This document shows positions 34,380-46,294 of a stretch of DNA of 64,000 nucleotides, piece by piece. The stretch covers positions 113,977,162-114,041,161 of the forward strand of contig NC_089595.1 in assembly GCF_019320115.1 (NCBI RefSeq), in the 5' to 3' direction. The position numbers were made by a program, and so were the translations under genes. Source of the DNA: Miscanthus floridulus. Lineage: Eukaryota; Streptophyta; Magnoliopsida; Poales; Poaceae. Below the pieces are notes generated by a model. It was not told the DNA's origin. It saw only the letters and a program-made list of their open reading frames with translations, and did no database searches. Positions within the stretch are counted from its first letter, which is position 1. Each line of letters begins with the position of its first letter.

Positions 34380-36505
34380 AAGTATGATTTATTAATTGAT
34401 AAATCATGACTTATAATCCAGATACAAAGAAGTGAACGGGCCGGAGATCTTTCGCCGACGACTCTGCCGGCAGTCCGCAGTGTGATTTATGGCGAGGTAT
34501 TCATGGTGACCAGCCCTGGGGGTGGGGGTGGGGGTGTACGACAGTGACGCGACGCGCCTGATCGTCCCAGCCCCGCCCCGCCCTTTGGAGAGGCCACGAC
34601 GTCGGTCTGATCGCGGTCTGACCCCTGCCCAGACTAGCCTCTCTACTGGAGCGCCGTATCTCCGCGCCCGTGTTTCGCGCTGGGAACCTAATAAACAGCA
34701 AAATGTGCTGTCTAGTGGGGTGGTTTGCGTGTGCTCCCTCCGTTGTTTGCCCGGGCCGGGCCAGCGACATGGGGATCTGTAAATAAAACCAGAACGGCGT
34801 GTCGATCGTGTGCACACGTTACCTGAAAGTATTCCGGCTCTTGTCCCTACTTCTAACAATGATCATCATTTACTAATGCCGGGTCCAGGTCGGATCACGG
34901 GATCCGTCTGGCGAAGTTGGGTTCTGGGACCACACGAATTCGCACGCCGCGGCGCCTCCGGGCGAGGATTTTTCACCTTGGTTGGTTGGTGGCCGTCGCT
35001 GTGCGTGTCGTCGTCCGCCGTCTGTCTGACTGTTTTCACGTTTCTGTCCAAGATTCTGCCGGCCCCGAAACTCCCTCCCCCCATGCTTTTGCTTCAGCCC
35101 TCACAGTCGGTCACAGCGTTGTGCGGTGAGCCCGAGCCGGTGACAAGTGCCGAGCGAGAAAAGGCAGCGGCCAGCGGGCGTGGATGCCTGCGACGTAAAG
35201 AACCTCTGTCATTTCTTGCGCGTAAAAGTGCTTTGTCTGCGTCTCACGGGCAGCAAGCCAGCAACAGCCACCAGCAGGGCAGGGTCAGTGTGCGCTCGGC
35301 TCTTGTGAGTTGTGACGCGAAAAAATAAAAGCTCGGGCCTTTCGTCTTGAACGCAGAGGAAAGCGACACTTTTGAGTACCCTGCACTCAGGCTGTGCGAA
35401 TCGTGATTCTCCGCTCGTGCTCGCACCGTGGCATTTACCCGGGCAAAAAAAAAAAAAATCGTAGTCGGCACTCCAGTGAGCGTGCGGACGGAGGCACGCT
35501 TTTCTCGGAGGAAATATTCCCCAAATGTCCGTGGCGATAGCCGTACGCTTTTGTTGCCCGTTGAGGCTTTGACAAAAGCGTCAACAAACGGCAGCAACGA
35601 AACCATGGAAAGCGAACCTACGAGCCTGGGGGGGGGGGGGGGGGGGGGATCACGCCCATACACCGTACTCCGTAGTACAAATGTGTCGCTAGCCAGTCAG
35701 CCAGTCGCCCAGCCCTGGCTGTGCACGATGAACATGAGCCCGTACGCCGCAATGATACACACGGCTGGGATAAACCGGCCAGCCTCCTGCACCGGGGCAT
35801 GACGCGCGTACGTAGGTGTGCTCGTGAATGGTTTTCCCCAGCGTCTCTCTCTCTCTCTCTGCCCATGCTGGCGGCTCCCCAGACGGCCAGACCCCACCTC
35901 ACGGCGGGCACGGGACACGGGACGGAACAGGAGCAGAGAGGGGAGGGAGACGCGCGGTACGACACGGGACACGCAAACCTCCGCTCCCCGGCTCGCGCTT
36001 CGGGCGTCGCGTTCGCCTGGTCGCATCAGGCAGGCCCCCCCGTCCCACGCGGGCGCGGGGCACTGCCTTCCGCTCTTGCTCGTCTCGTTTCTTTTTCCCC
36101 CGGCCCTCGGCGGCTCGGCTTGGCTCGGCTCGGCTCGACGCGTACGTGGACGTGCAGCGACCTGACCAGAGGCGCCGTGGCCCGTCGTACGGTACAAGAC
36201 CTGAGGCGAATACTGCGCCGGGCCGAACGAGACATCGTGATCTCCGAGGTTACGCGTCCGACAACATCCCGGGGGAAAACGACGCTACTACTCGCGTGAT
36301 TTAGTGCTGGACACGGGTGATTAGCGTGACGTTTTAGTATATTGGACCAAATGCAGAACAGAGATACTACGAGATCGATCAGATCTGGGGGGGCAAATTG
36401 TCTGCCAGGTCCTGTCGTAATTAATTAGTCTTTCAGTCTTGACCTGCACTGATAACCACGTGCGACGAGTGCTTCTTCTTCTACTGCTAGGTTTCAGTCT
36501 TGTTT
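34380..36505. other. CpG-rich segment without a recognisable gene
   Basis: 34500-36300 is rich in CpG and carries long overlapping frames on both strands (for example 35721-36299 and 35697-36197), the usual result of high GC rather than coding. It contains a 21-base G run (35628-35648), a CT microsatellite near 35843-35860 and GGCTC repeats near 36112-36136. It may be the CpG island or 5' region of a lost or distant gene; nothing identifies one. Confidence 0.4.
35628..35648 (+). repeat. Poly(G) run of 21 bases
   Basis: Uninterrupted G tract; it can form G-quadruplexes on + (i-motif on -) and is prone to length error in sequencing. Confidence 0.9.
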
Positions 36506-36507
36506 AG

Positions 36508-36982
36508 CGCCTTGTTTAGATGCCATCCAAATTTCAAGTTTTTTCACTATCTCTCCATCACATCAATTTTTAACCGCTTGCATGAAGTATTAAATGTAGG
36601 TAAAAAAAATAACTAATTACACCGTTTAGTTGAAAATCACGAGATGAATCTTTTGAGCCTAATTGATCCACGATTAGACAATATTTGCCAAATAAGACGA
36701 AAGTGGTACTATTCATCGGGTTCACTTTTTTTCACAATCTAAACGAGGCCTAGATCATCTCCAAATTTCAAGTTTTTTCACTCTCTCCATCACATCAATT
36801 TTTGAACGCATGCATGGAGCATTAAATGTAGATAAAAAAATAACTAATTGCACAGTTTGGTTGTAAATCACGAGACGAATCTTTTGAGCCTAGTTAGTCC
36901 ATGATCGGACAAAGTTTGTTAAATACAAACAAAACGTGCTACAGTATCCAGATTGCAAAAAATTACAATCTAAACAAGTCCC
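36508..36982. mobile_element. Two adjacent Tourist-like MITEs
   Basis: The first (about 36508-36750) and second (about 36747-36982) are both in inverse orientation, each starting with a phrase related to CAAATTTCAAGTTTTTTCAC and ending with CAATCTAAAC. They share the short GAGGCCTAGATC junction, so one inserted at the end of the other. Confidence 0.7.
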
Positions 36983-37075
36983 TAGTAGAGGCCTTCTCTG
37001 TTCTGTTCTGTTCATTAGCTAGTCTTATCAAAGGAACATTACAGACCACACATATCAGGAGTACTACCGTAGTTA

Positions 37076-37576
37076 GGCTGCGTTTATTTCGTGAATTTTG
37101 AGAAATTGGATACTATAATATTTTTGTTTTTATTTAGCAATTATTGTTCAATCATGGACTAATTAGGTTTAAAACGTTCGTCTTATAATTTTCAACCAAA
37201 CTGTAGTCCAAACTGTACAATTACTTTTTTTGGTACGAGTACCAAGGTGGTCTTTAAGTCCAGGTACGTCACCTCGGGTGTTACATCGGGTATTACGTAT
37301 GAATGTTCGGATAGTAATAATAAAATAAATTATAGAAGTACTCAGTAATTCAGGAGATGAATTTATTAAGCCTAATTAATCAGTCATTAGCATATGTTTA
37401 CTATAGCACCGTATTGTCAAATCATGAACTAATTAGGTTTAAAAAATTCATCCCATAAATTAGTCATAATCTGAACAATTAATTATGTTTTTAGTCTATA
37501 TTTAATACTTTATACATGTGTCTAAACATTCGATGTGACAGATGATAAACTTCAGTTGGAGTAACTAAACAACGCC
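37076..37576. mobile_element. Nested Tourist-like MITEs
   Basis: The outer left end GGCTGCGTTTATTTCG and right end (ACTAAACAACGCC) look like one element. About 37230-37560 carries a second element of the 33475 type (AATTCAGGAGATGAATTTAT, GATGTGACAGATG). Exact edges are uncertain. Confidence 0.55.
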
Positions 37577-37905
37577 GGTTGAACTCGTCTGAGGGTGTGT
37601 TTACGCCACAAACTCTGTAGTATGTACACAGAGCTGTACTGGTACAGTACAAGAGAGGCCGACCGCCGACGTGAGAGACGAGTGTCCATGTCTTTGGTCT
37701 TCGTGGCCAGGCAACGCCAGTCCGTAGTTTTGTACTCGTACTCCGTATCAAGCACTGGTACCGGCACACAAAGCTCCAGTCAAACAGGATGGCTTTGCAG
37801 GCTTGGCCAGGCCGGACCGGAAAGCCGAGCCAGCCGACGACAGGGCCCCGCGGCTCAGAGTGCGTACAAAATCCCCTCAGCAATCTCTGCCTGCACGTGC
37901 TCCTT

Positions 37906-38201
37906 CGAATTTTTTATATTTTAGCTCTTTTTAAAAAGTTTTTCACAAATAAACCCCTAACGAAAAGAATTCAGAAAAAAAATCCTTAGCTCGGCGCCAA
38001 GTTTCTCATAATGGACCTCTGGCGAAAAGAATTCAGAAAATAGACCCTTAGCTCGGTGCCATTGGTGCTCACGCCGAGCTAACACGTCTCGGCGCCAGCG
38101 TCTCTGACGCCGAACTCCTGAGCATGGTAGATGACATGGCAGTGAGCTCGGCGCCGTAGATCTTGCCGCCGAGCTCGGCGCTAGAGTGACTGGCGCCGAG
38201 C
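37906..38201 (+). repeat. Left TIR of the MULE
   Basis: It contains at least six GCTCGGCGCC-like motifs in both orientations and an internal ~60-bp duplication (two copies of GAAAAGAATTCAGAAAA followed by TTAGCTCGG, near 37968 and 38027) that the right TIR lacks. Confidence 0.85.
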
Positions 38202-39433
38202 TCACTGCCATTTAACCCCGGGCAACTTTCCTGCCCGAGCGTTTTTTCCTCTTCTTTCTTCTCCCTCTCAAATTTTTTCTCTCCCCACTTCACCCTACCT
38301 CACGAATCAGCATATTGAACCTTGAAAACTTTGATTTGATCCGTAGATCTTCGAGAGCAAGGTATCCTCGCTCCTCTCCTAGTTTTTTCCGCATCGATTC
38401 GGTATGTATTGGTCGGATTTTTTAACATAATAATCGTCATCACTTAGGGTTTCATTGTATCCATCAATATATGTATTATACAACCGTAGGATGATGCCAA
38501 GGCGTGGAAAAGCTAGCGAACCTAGGCGCATTCAATTATGTTATGGGTCATTGTTGTGCATCAAATGGGAAACCCTAGGTTTATGGTTTAATGTTAACTG
38601 CTTTGGGTTCTTAGAATGAAATTGGTTATATTGTAGTTATGGTTCTCATTGACATTTATTTGTGATGTTTTGATTTATGTTTCTTAAATTACATCTGTTT
38701 TGTTAGATGCAAGAAATGTTTCGGGAGGAGTTTTGGCGAAAACGGGGTCTAGCAAAGATGCCCCCGTCCCTCCTAACCTCCCTGTCCCTAACTGTAACTG
38801 TGGTTTCCCAGCGCATGTTTTCAATCGAAACATCCGAACACAGCGGCGCGTTGCTTCTACACATGCAGTCGTTTCAATGTAAGAAATTGTTTCCACTATC
38901 CTTTTTTCTTTATTTGTGTAAGTATGCTACTAATATTTTGTTGAAATCTCGTTGTGTAGGACCATGAGAGGTGCTTTTTCTTTCAATGGATCGACGGTGC
39001 AGACAAGTTTGATCCTAGGTACCTACTTTTCGATGATTGGTTTAGAGGGAGACATCCACATGAGCACTTCAAGCGGTGGGTTCCACCCCCCTAACCCTCC
39101 GCCAATGACGGCTAAGGAGAAGCATCTAGCCGTAGTTAGACGACTCGAGGAACCTCCACTGTGCGATTGTGGAGATCGAGCTGTGATAAACCCTAAGAAT
39201 ACGTTCAAGTTTGTGTGTCCAAACAAGTATGAAGTAAGTGCAAAGTGTATATGTTGAAATGTTGAGCTATATATGTTCATGTACTAATGTTTACTTATTT
39301 AGGTGTTTTCAATGGTGACGTGTCGTTTCAAGGAGTGGTTGTATGGTGCTAAGAACCAATGGCCGAAAGAACCGCGCAAGGTTAAGGGAAAGAAGAAAGA
39401 AAGGGTAATTTACAAAGCACATCCTGTCACGTG

Positions 39434-40817
39434 TGTAAGGAAAATGGACCCCTGGCCCATTTACTTTGGATTTTGGTGTTTGATATCCAACACAACCAAA
39501 TTGGACTAATGAATTTGCAGGTGTTTGTTTTGTAGTCCAACAGGGTGCAAGACGTGACTTGGACGAAGGCGACGTGATGATCCGATGATCAACACCTTAA
39601 GCAAGACCTTAGGAGCACAAAAAAAGACCCAAGATATCAAGCAAAGTCCAAGCATGAAGATTGGAACCAAGCCGTACGTAAGATCGCGAAGAAACGAGCA
39701 AGCAGAGGCGACCGGACGCTGGACCGGACACTGGCGGCAACCGACCGGACGCAGGGCATCAGCGTCCGATCGAGTACAGAGAGGTTCCAGGCGCGCGAAA
39801 CTACGACCGGACGCGTCCGGTGGCAGGCGACCGGACGCGAAGAAACGAGCAAGCAGAGGCGACCGGTCGCCTGCCACCGGACGCTGGCAGCGTCCGATCG
39901 GTGGTTCGCGGCTACAACGGTCGGGACGACCGGACGCGTCCGGTCAGGACGATTCAGCGTCCGATCAGTAGCAGAATTGCGGGAGTTCGACCCCAACAAC
40001 TACTTTCTCAGTGGGGCTTATAAATACAATCTCCAACTGGCCATTTGAGGTGTGTGGAGCTGAGGAAACATACCAAATGTGTTCATACATTATTTTAGTG
40101 ATCTACACATGCATAGTGCTTAGTGTTTTATTAGGTGATTAGCATAAGTGCTTTGCGAAGTGCTTAGGTTGATTAGATCACCGCTTATGCGCTTGCTCTA
40201 GGTGTTTGCCTAATGTTTAGTGAGGTTTGCATACCTCTTGCCACCCTATGCTTGCGAGCACAAGTGTTGTACATCGGAGGGGCTTGAAGTCTTGCGAGAT
40301 CACACCAACCGCGTTTGTGGTGTGGCCGCCACTGTGTACCGGAGAGAACAAGGCCCGCGGCGTTTCGGCCGGAAGCTTGATAGTAAAGACGGCGGGGAGC
40401 ATCCGGGAGAGGCTTGCCGAGAGGCACATCGGAGACCCACTTGCGCGTGGGGAAGGCCCGAGGCTATCCACGGAGTTACCCGACTGGGAGCTTGGCCCTT
40501 GCGAGGGATTCCTTGCGAGGGGCTCCAACGAGGACTAGGGGGAAGGTTGCGTGCTTCTCGATACCTCGATAAAAATACCGAAGTCATCGATGGGAGTTTG
40601 CATATCTCTATCTTGCTCTTTAGCTTCCACATTTACATTGATTACTTTACTACGTTTGCGGTAGAGATAGCAACACACTAGCAAAACTATAGTTGCACAT
40701 CTAGATAGCTTATCTATTGCATAGGTTTTGCTATGGTTAGAAAAAAAGGCCGTAGTTTAGAGTTAGAATTTTAAGTTGCCTAATTCACTCCCCCTCTTAG
40801 GTGTCACGGTCCCTTCA
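39434..40817 (+). repeat. 5' LTR of the Copia element
   Basis: It is 1384 bp, about 69 bp longer than the 3' LTR because of a local duplication around the phrase AAGAAACGAGCAAGCAGAGG (at about 39690 and 39839). It contains the palindrome GACCGGACGCGTCCGGTC at 39928-39945 and a one-base variant at 39805-39822. Confidence 0.93.
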
Positions 40818-40819
40818 AT

Positions 40820-40830
40820 TGGTATCAGAG
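40820..40830 (+). other. Primer-binding site of the Copia element (initiator tRNA-Met type)
   Basis: TGGTATCAGAG lies two bases after the 5' LTR. Confidence 0.9.
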
Positions 40831-40891
40831 ACAGGTTGGCTCATATTTGGACCTTTCGCTTAACCACCGTTGAGCCGACGCTATTGTAAGA

Positions 40892-43029
40892 GTGGTTGGG
40901 ACAGATACCGCTAGGCCTCCACAATTTGATGGCACTAACTTCCTTTACTATAAAGTAAGAATGGCTTGCCACCTTGAGGCGGTTGATTTAGGTGTATGGA
41001 GAGTCACTCGTGATGGGATGAAACCCATTAAGAATCTCGAAAAGCCCACAAAGAGTGATAAAAAAGAAATGCATTTTAATGCTAGAGCTAAGAATTGCTT
41101 GTTTGAATCTTTTAGCATGGATGTGTTTAACCAAGTGTTCACATTAAATACGGCACATGAAATTTGGTTAAAACTTTAAGAGCTCCATGATGGTACAAAT
41201 AATGTCCATGAGCAAAAACATTGTCTAGCTAAGCAAAATTATGATTCTTTTGCTATGAATGATGATGAGCTTGTTCGTGATATGTATTCTCGATTGAATC
41301 TAATTATCAATGAGCTCCATTCAATAGGATTATTAAAGCTAGATGATGCCGACATCGTGAGGAAGATCATCTCCATTCTACCACAAAAGAAATATGCAAG
41401 CATCATCACCATCCTTCATAACATGGAGAACTTGAGCACCATGACCCCGGGTATTGTCATTGGCAAGTTAGTGGCATTTGAAATGTCACGTAAGATGGGG
41501 CAAGAAGAAGCTTCTTCATCAAGCAAAGGCAAAGCTCTCGCTTGTAGCGAGAAGAAAAAGATGAAGGGCAAGAAAGTTGAGTCAAGCTCAAGCTCAAGCT
41601 TCTCAAGTGAAGAAGAAGAAGATGAGGATGATGATGATGATGAAGATTCAAGTGATGATGATCAATCTTCCTCCTCCACCTCCGATTTTGATGAAGAATC
41701 AATCAAATTAATCAACAAGGTGGAGAAGATGATCCAAAGGCTCAATGTCAAGGGTGTGCCCATCCAAATTCAAGATCTCATTTTCACCAATTAAAGAAAT
41801 GAGCAAAGAAAGAAAGGATGCTACGGATGCGGCGAGTCGGGACACTTTGTGGAAGTTTGTCCAAACAAGCCCACACCCAAGACAAAGAAGAAGGCATGCA
41901 AGAACCAAGCCCTCACATCAATAAGGTCATGGGATGATTCTTCAAGTAAAGAAAAACCCCATCACAAAAGACGAGGCCGTAAGCAATCATCATCAAGCTC
42001 TTCCCGTGTGTGCCTTATGGCATGAGGTAATGAAAGCTCTTCCTCTCGTGAGAGTGATAGTGATGATGATATGCTTTCTTATCATAAACTTATGCAAGAA
42101 AATATTAAATATGCTAAAGTTTGCACTAGTCAACAAAAAAGCTCAAAAATTTAAAAGAAGAGCTAGGTAGTTCACAAGAAGCATACAAGAATTTGCTTGA
42201 ACAATATGAAAATTTTGCAAATCTCAATGTTGAACTATCTACTAAAATTGAGCAACTTGAGGCTAGTGCAACAACAAATGAATGCACAATCAATGATAAG
42301 CAACTTGAAAAGAAAAATGAAAAATTAAAAGAAAAGTTAGCTAGCCTACAAAATGATTATCAAAGTTTGCTTGCTAAATTGTAAATCATGTGCAAACATT
42401 GTGATGAGCTAACTAATAAAGTTGCTAATCATGAAGCCGTCAAAAATACCCCCACCAAGGCATCTAAAAAGAAAAGTTCTATCATTAAAAAGGATGCCTC
42501 TACTTCTTGCAATGATTTATGTTTAGACTCACCTTTGTGCAACTAAATGTGTGTTGAGAAAGTTATTGTAGATACATGCACACAAGAGGTTGCAAAGGAA
42601 AATGAGGAACTTAAGCAAGAAGTAGCTTGCCTCATCAAGGACTTGACTCAAGTAAAAGGCAAGGCAAAGCAAGCCCAACTTTATCAAGATAACACCGTCA
42701 AGGGAGTGAAGAAGCTTGATGAAGGACAAACCATGGTTTGTTACGTATGCCACAAGGAAGGTCACAAGTCCTATGAGTGCAAGGTGAAGAATGGGGGAGG
42801 AACAAAGAAGAAGGAGAAAAAACAAACAAGCAAGCTCTCCAACACCTACACCAACAAGGTGGACAAGAAGGCCTCCACACCTTTTCTTCTGAAAAAGAAG
42901 AAAAATGACAAGGTGGTGGCCATCAAGGTAAACAAGCAAGCCAACAATGGGGTCAAACGCTTTTGGGTGCCGAAGGAAATCATTTCCAACATGAAGAGCA
43001 CCAAGAAGGTTTGGATCCCGAAAAGGAAG
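40892..43029 (+). pseudogene. Copia gag remnant with two zinc knuckles
   Basis: It starts at a degenerate initiation codon (GTG where ATG is expected). The N-terminal gag domain shows RPPQFDGTNFLYYKVRM and a UBN2-like region (about 41180-41480), with stops at about 41177 and 41792. A Ser/Glu/Asp-rich stretch (about 41580-41700) and a zinc knuckle CYGCGESGHFVEVC (about 41818-41860) follow. After a frame change near 42000-42150 come coiled-coil segments (42190-42380, 42580-42640), a second knuckle CYVCHKEGHKSYEC (about 42740-42781) and the SIRE-typical gag/pol junction phrase FWVPKEIISNMKSTKKVWIP (about 42961-43020), after which the pol coding region is missing. Function when intact: RNA-binding structural protein of the virus-like particle. 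Confidence 0.8.
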
Positions 43030-44255
43030 TAAGAAGTCCGTCGGACTTCGGGGAATTTGGAGACTTGGCAAAGTTTGGGTGCATTTCATGGGGTGCATTA
43101 TGATGGACAAAGTCATTGCCAAGTAGGTTAGTGAATACTATGGACCCAATTTTCCCTTCCCATGTTAGGTAACTAGATGTCATTACGTTCAATTAGTATT
43201 CATTTCAATTAACATTGTCTTTTAGTTGGTATACTCTTAAAGCATCTAGTTATTTGTCATGTCTATGTTTGCATTTACCTGCATGCATTCAATAGGTAAA
43301 TCATATGGTAGGTTTGCTCGGTTTCATTATCAACCCTTGGAGCAAACCTACATGGTTTAAAATTGTTTAAGAGCATGGCACATAGCTTGTTTTATAGTTA
43401 TTTATCTAATATGTGCCAAAGTCTAAATTGTAGATAATCTCTCCCAAATATCATCGTTCAAGTAGTATTTTGATACTCAAATCAATGTGCACAAATGGTA
43501 CAAGTATTCAACACTTGTGTGCATAAATTTAGGGGGAGCTTAATCTACAAGTTGGATGCCTTGAGACTATCACTTTCAAATGATATCAATTTTTTGAAAA
43601 CCTATCACACATGTAGTAGTCTCATTGTAATGAAATTAGAGTCCCCAGAGTTAAGCATCATTCTTCATTTAGCATCATCATGTTGATCCTTTTTACATAT
43701 TTATATGCTTTCTCCATGCTTTATATAGATTAAACTCTCTTGTATAATAAATTGCTAAATATGCACATGCGTTGCTTTCTACCATATGTATGCATATATT
43801 TAGAGGGAGCTTAGTCTATATAATGTGAGAATCAAAATTTGTGATCCATTTCACCTTTTACACAAAGGATCACGAAATTTAATCCTCCCTTGTGCTATTA
43901 ATGTCTTCCTTTTCAGTGTTTGATGCCAAAGGGGGAGAATTTGAAGGACCAAAGACAAGCATTTAGTTACAAATAGTAATGGTCCGAGAAAGGGAGGAAA
44001 GTAAATTATGGGTTAGTCTAAGTAATGGGAAATATTTTTTTAGAAAGATAGGCTTTAATCCATAATATCACATGGGGACATTTGCAAGGGCAAGACAAGC
44101 TTTTAAGTAAAGATTTAATTGGTATCTGTCTTTTAGCATCATATAACCTTGCCCTTTGTATTGCATCCTAGCAAGTAGGTAGTCTTTAAATTCTCAAATT
44201 CTTATTAATTGCTTGCTTTGGTCGTGTTGGCATCAATCACCAAAAAGGGGGAGAT
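43030..44255 (+). mobile_element. Non-coding 3' region of the Copia element
   Basis: AT-rich with no reading frame of interest. Repeated 'agggggagc'-type purine phrases occur at about 43530 and 43800, and 'gccaaagggggagaa' at about 43925, before the true polypurine tract at 44242-44255. Confidence 0.8.
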
Positions 44256-45570
44256 TGTAAGGAAAATGGACCCCTGGCCCATTTACTTTGGATTTTAGTG
44301 TTTGATATCCAACACAACCAAATTGGACTAATGAATTTGCAAGTGTTTGTTTTGTAGTCCAACAGGGTGCAAGACGTGACTTGGACGAAGGCGACGTGAT
44401 AATCCAATGATCAACACCTTAAGCAAGACCTTAGGAGCATAAGAAAAGACCCAAGATATCAAGCAAAGTCCAAGCATGAAGATTGGAACCAAGCCGTACG
44501 CAAGATCACGAAGAAACGAGCTCGCAGAGGCGACCGGACGCTGGACCGGACGCTGGCGGCCACCGATCGGACATAGGGCATCAGCGTCCGATCGAGTACA
44601 GAGAGGTTCCAAGCGCGCGAAACTGCGACCGGACGCTGGCAGCGTCCGATCGGTGGTTCATGGCTACAACGGTTAGGACGACCGGACGCGTCCGGTCAGG
44701 ATGATTCAGCGTCCGGTCAGTAGCAGAATTGTGGGAGTTCGACCCCAACGGCTACTTTCTCAGTGGTGCTTATAAATACAACCCCCAACTGGCCATTTGA
44801 GGTGTGTGGAGCTGAGGAAACATACCAAAGGTGTTTATACATCATTTTAGTGATCTCCACATGCATAGTACTTAGTGTTTTATTAGGTGATTAGCATAAG
44901 TGCTTTACGAAGTGCTTAGGTTGATTAGACCACCGCTTATGCGCTTGCTCTAGGTGTTTGCCTAGTGTTTAGTGAGGTTTGCATACCTCTTGCCACCCCG
45001 TGCTTGCGAGCACAAGTGTTGTACATCGGAGGGGCTTAAAGTCTTACGAGATCACACCAACCGCGTTTGTGGTGTGGCCACCACTGTGTACCGGAGGGAA
45101 TAAGGCCTGCGGCGTTTCGGCCGAAAGCTTGATAGTGAAGACGGCGGGGGGCATCTGGGAGAGGCTTGCCGAGAGGCACATCGGAGACCCACTTGCGCGT
45201 GGGGAAGGCTCGAGGCTATCCACGGAGTTACCCGACCGGGAGCTTGGCCCTTGCGAGGGATTCCTTGCGAGGGGCTCCAACGAGGACTAGGGGGAAGCTT
45301 GCGTGCTTCTCGATACCTCGGTAAAAATACCAGAGTCATCGACGGGAGTTTGCATATCTCTACCTTGCTCTTTAGCTTCCGCATTTACATTGATTACTTT
45401 ACTAAGTTTGCGGTAGAGATAGCAACACACTAGCAAAACTATAGTTGTACATCTAGGTAGCTTATCAATTGCGTAGGTTTTGCTAGGGTTAGAAAAAGAG
45501 GCCGTAGTTTAGAGTTAGAATTTTAAGTTGCCTAATTCACCCCCTCCTCTTAGGTGTCACGGTCCCTTCA
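44256..45570 (+). repeat. 3' LTR of the Copia element
   Basis: It is 1315 bp and matches the 5' LTR. The 18-bp palindrome is at 44680-44697. The last bases GGTCCCTTCA are followed by the target duplication ACGTG. Confidence 0.93.
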
Positions 45571-46294
45571 ACGTGTGAATGTGGTGTTAAATCTAACTAT
45601 GGACTAGTCCCTTCAGAGCTTGGAATAGGTCATTATTGTGGCCATATGATTGAGTATGATGAGGTTGGTTATTTTTGTGGTAAACATGAAATCGTATTTT
45701 GTTTCTTTTGCTAAGACATATATGATAGAATTTGTCGTTTGAACAGAGCACTCTTCACCTCGGCCCTTGGATCAAATAGCCATAAGATGGATGGTGGAGA
45801 TAGAGTAGAGTTGTGCTTCCTTGCGTGCCAGTACTATGTTAGTGATGTGATAAATCGATGTTATCCTTATATCTGAAAAGTCTATTTTTATTGTCTGAAA
45901 AGCATAGATTCGTTCACTATTGTTGGTAACCCTACATTCATCTACAAAGCGTATGTACGATACATTTGGATTATACACGTTCTAATAAATTTATAGTTAA
46001 TCTGTGTACTACATTTGTTCCTTTGTAGCAGTGTAGTATGATTAATGTTTCACAGAAAAAATTCACAAGAGTTTTCCTTGTTTTATGAGCATCCACAGTT
46101 ATAAACAGAGACATCATTATATATTCCAAATATTTAATCATCCAAGGAGCAAAATGCAACCACAACGAACATCACAACCAACATAATATGTCATGCACAG
46201 TCCAAATAGTCCACAATTTCTATACACCCCCAAATAGTTACAGAAAAGTAAATACAAAATCTATAATAGTGCATACTAACAGCCACCAAATCCC

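Larger units (their letters stand above)
39434..45570 (+). mobile_element. Non-autonomous SIRE-like Copia retrotransposon, gag only, 6.1 kb
   Basis: The LTRs are 39434-40817 and 44256-45570, both TGTAAGGAAAATGG...GGTCCCTTCA, with perfect target duplication ACGTG (39429-39433 and 45571-45575). A primer site complementary to initiator tRNA-Met (TGGTATCAGAG, 40820-40830) and a polypurine tract (AAAAAGGGGGAGAT ending at 44255) are intact. The only coding sequence is a broken gag. Protease, integrase, RT and RNase H are absent; the region from about 43030 to 44240 is non-coding. Mobilisation would have needed a partner's enzymes. Confidence 0.93.
38700..45714 (+). pseudogene. GRF zinc-finger-like gene of the MULE, split by a Copia insertion
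   Basis: The first Cys-rich block (about 38780-38870) begins PPNLPVPNCNCGFPAHVF and changes frame. The next (about 38958-39090) reads WIDGADKFDPRYLLFDDWF in one frame, then MTAKEKHLAVVRRLEEPPLC in another (39107-39166). CDCGDRA..FKFVCPN follows to a GTAAGT donor at about 39234. An intron ends TTTAG at about 39301, followed by a Lys/Trp-rich exon (SMVTCRFKEWLYGAKNQWPK). At 39434 the Copia inserts; after 45571 the reading continues directly (CECG.., LVPSELGIGHYCGHMI) to TAA at 45714. Frame is kept across the insertion if one copy of the ACGTG duplication is counted. The CxCG...C spacing with an aromatic FxxC resembles GRF-type zinc fingers found in plant transposon-associated proteins. Function is unknown, possibly nucleic-acid binding. 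At least two frameshifts are present; the true start may lie nearer 38490. Confidence 0.6.

Noticed and set aside
35697..36304. Long frames on both strands in the CpG-rich segment
   Set aside because: Frames overlap on both strands and are Arg/Pro/Ala-rich, as expected from composition alone.
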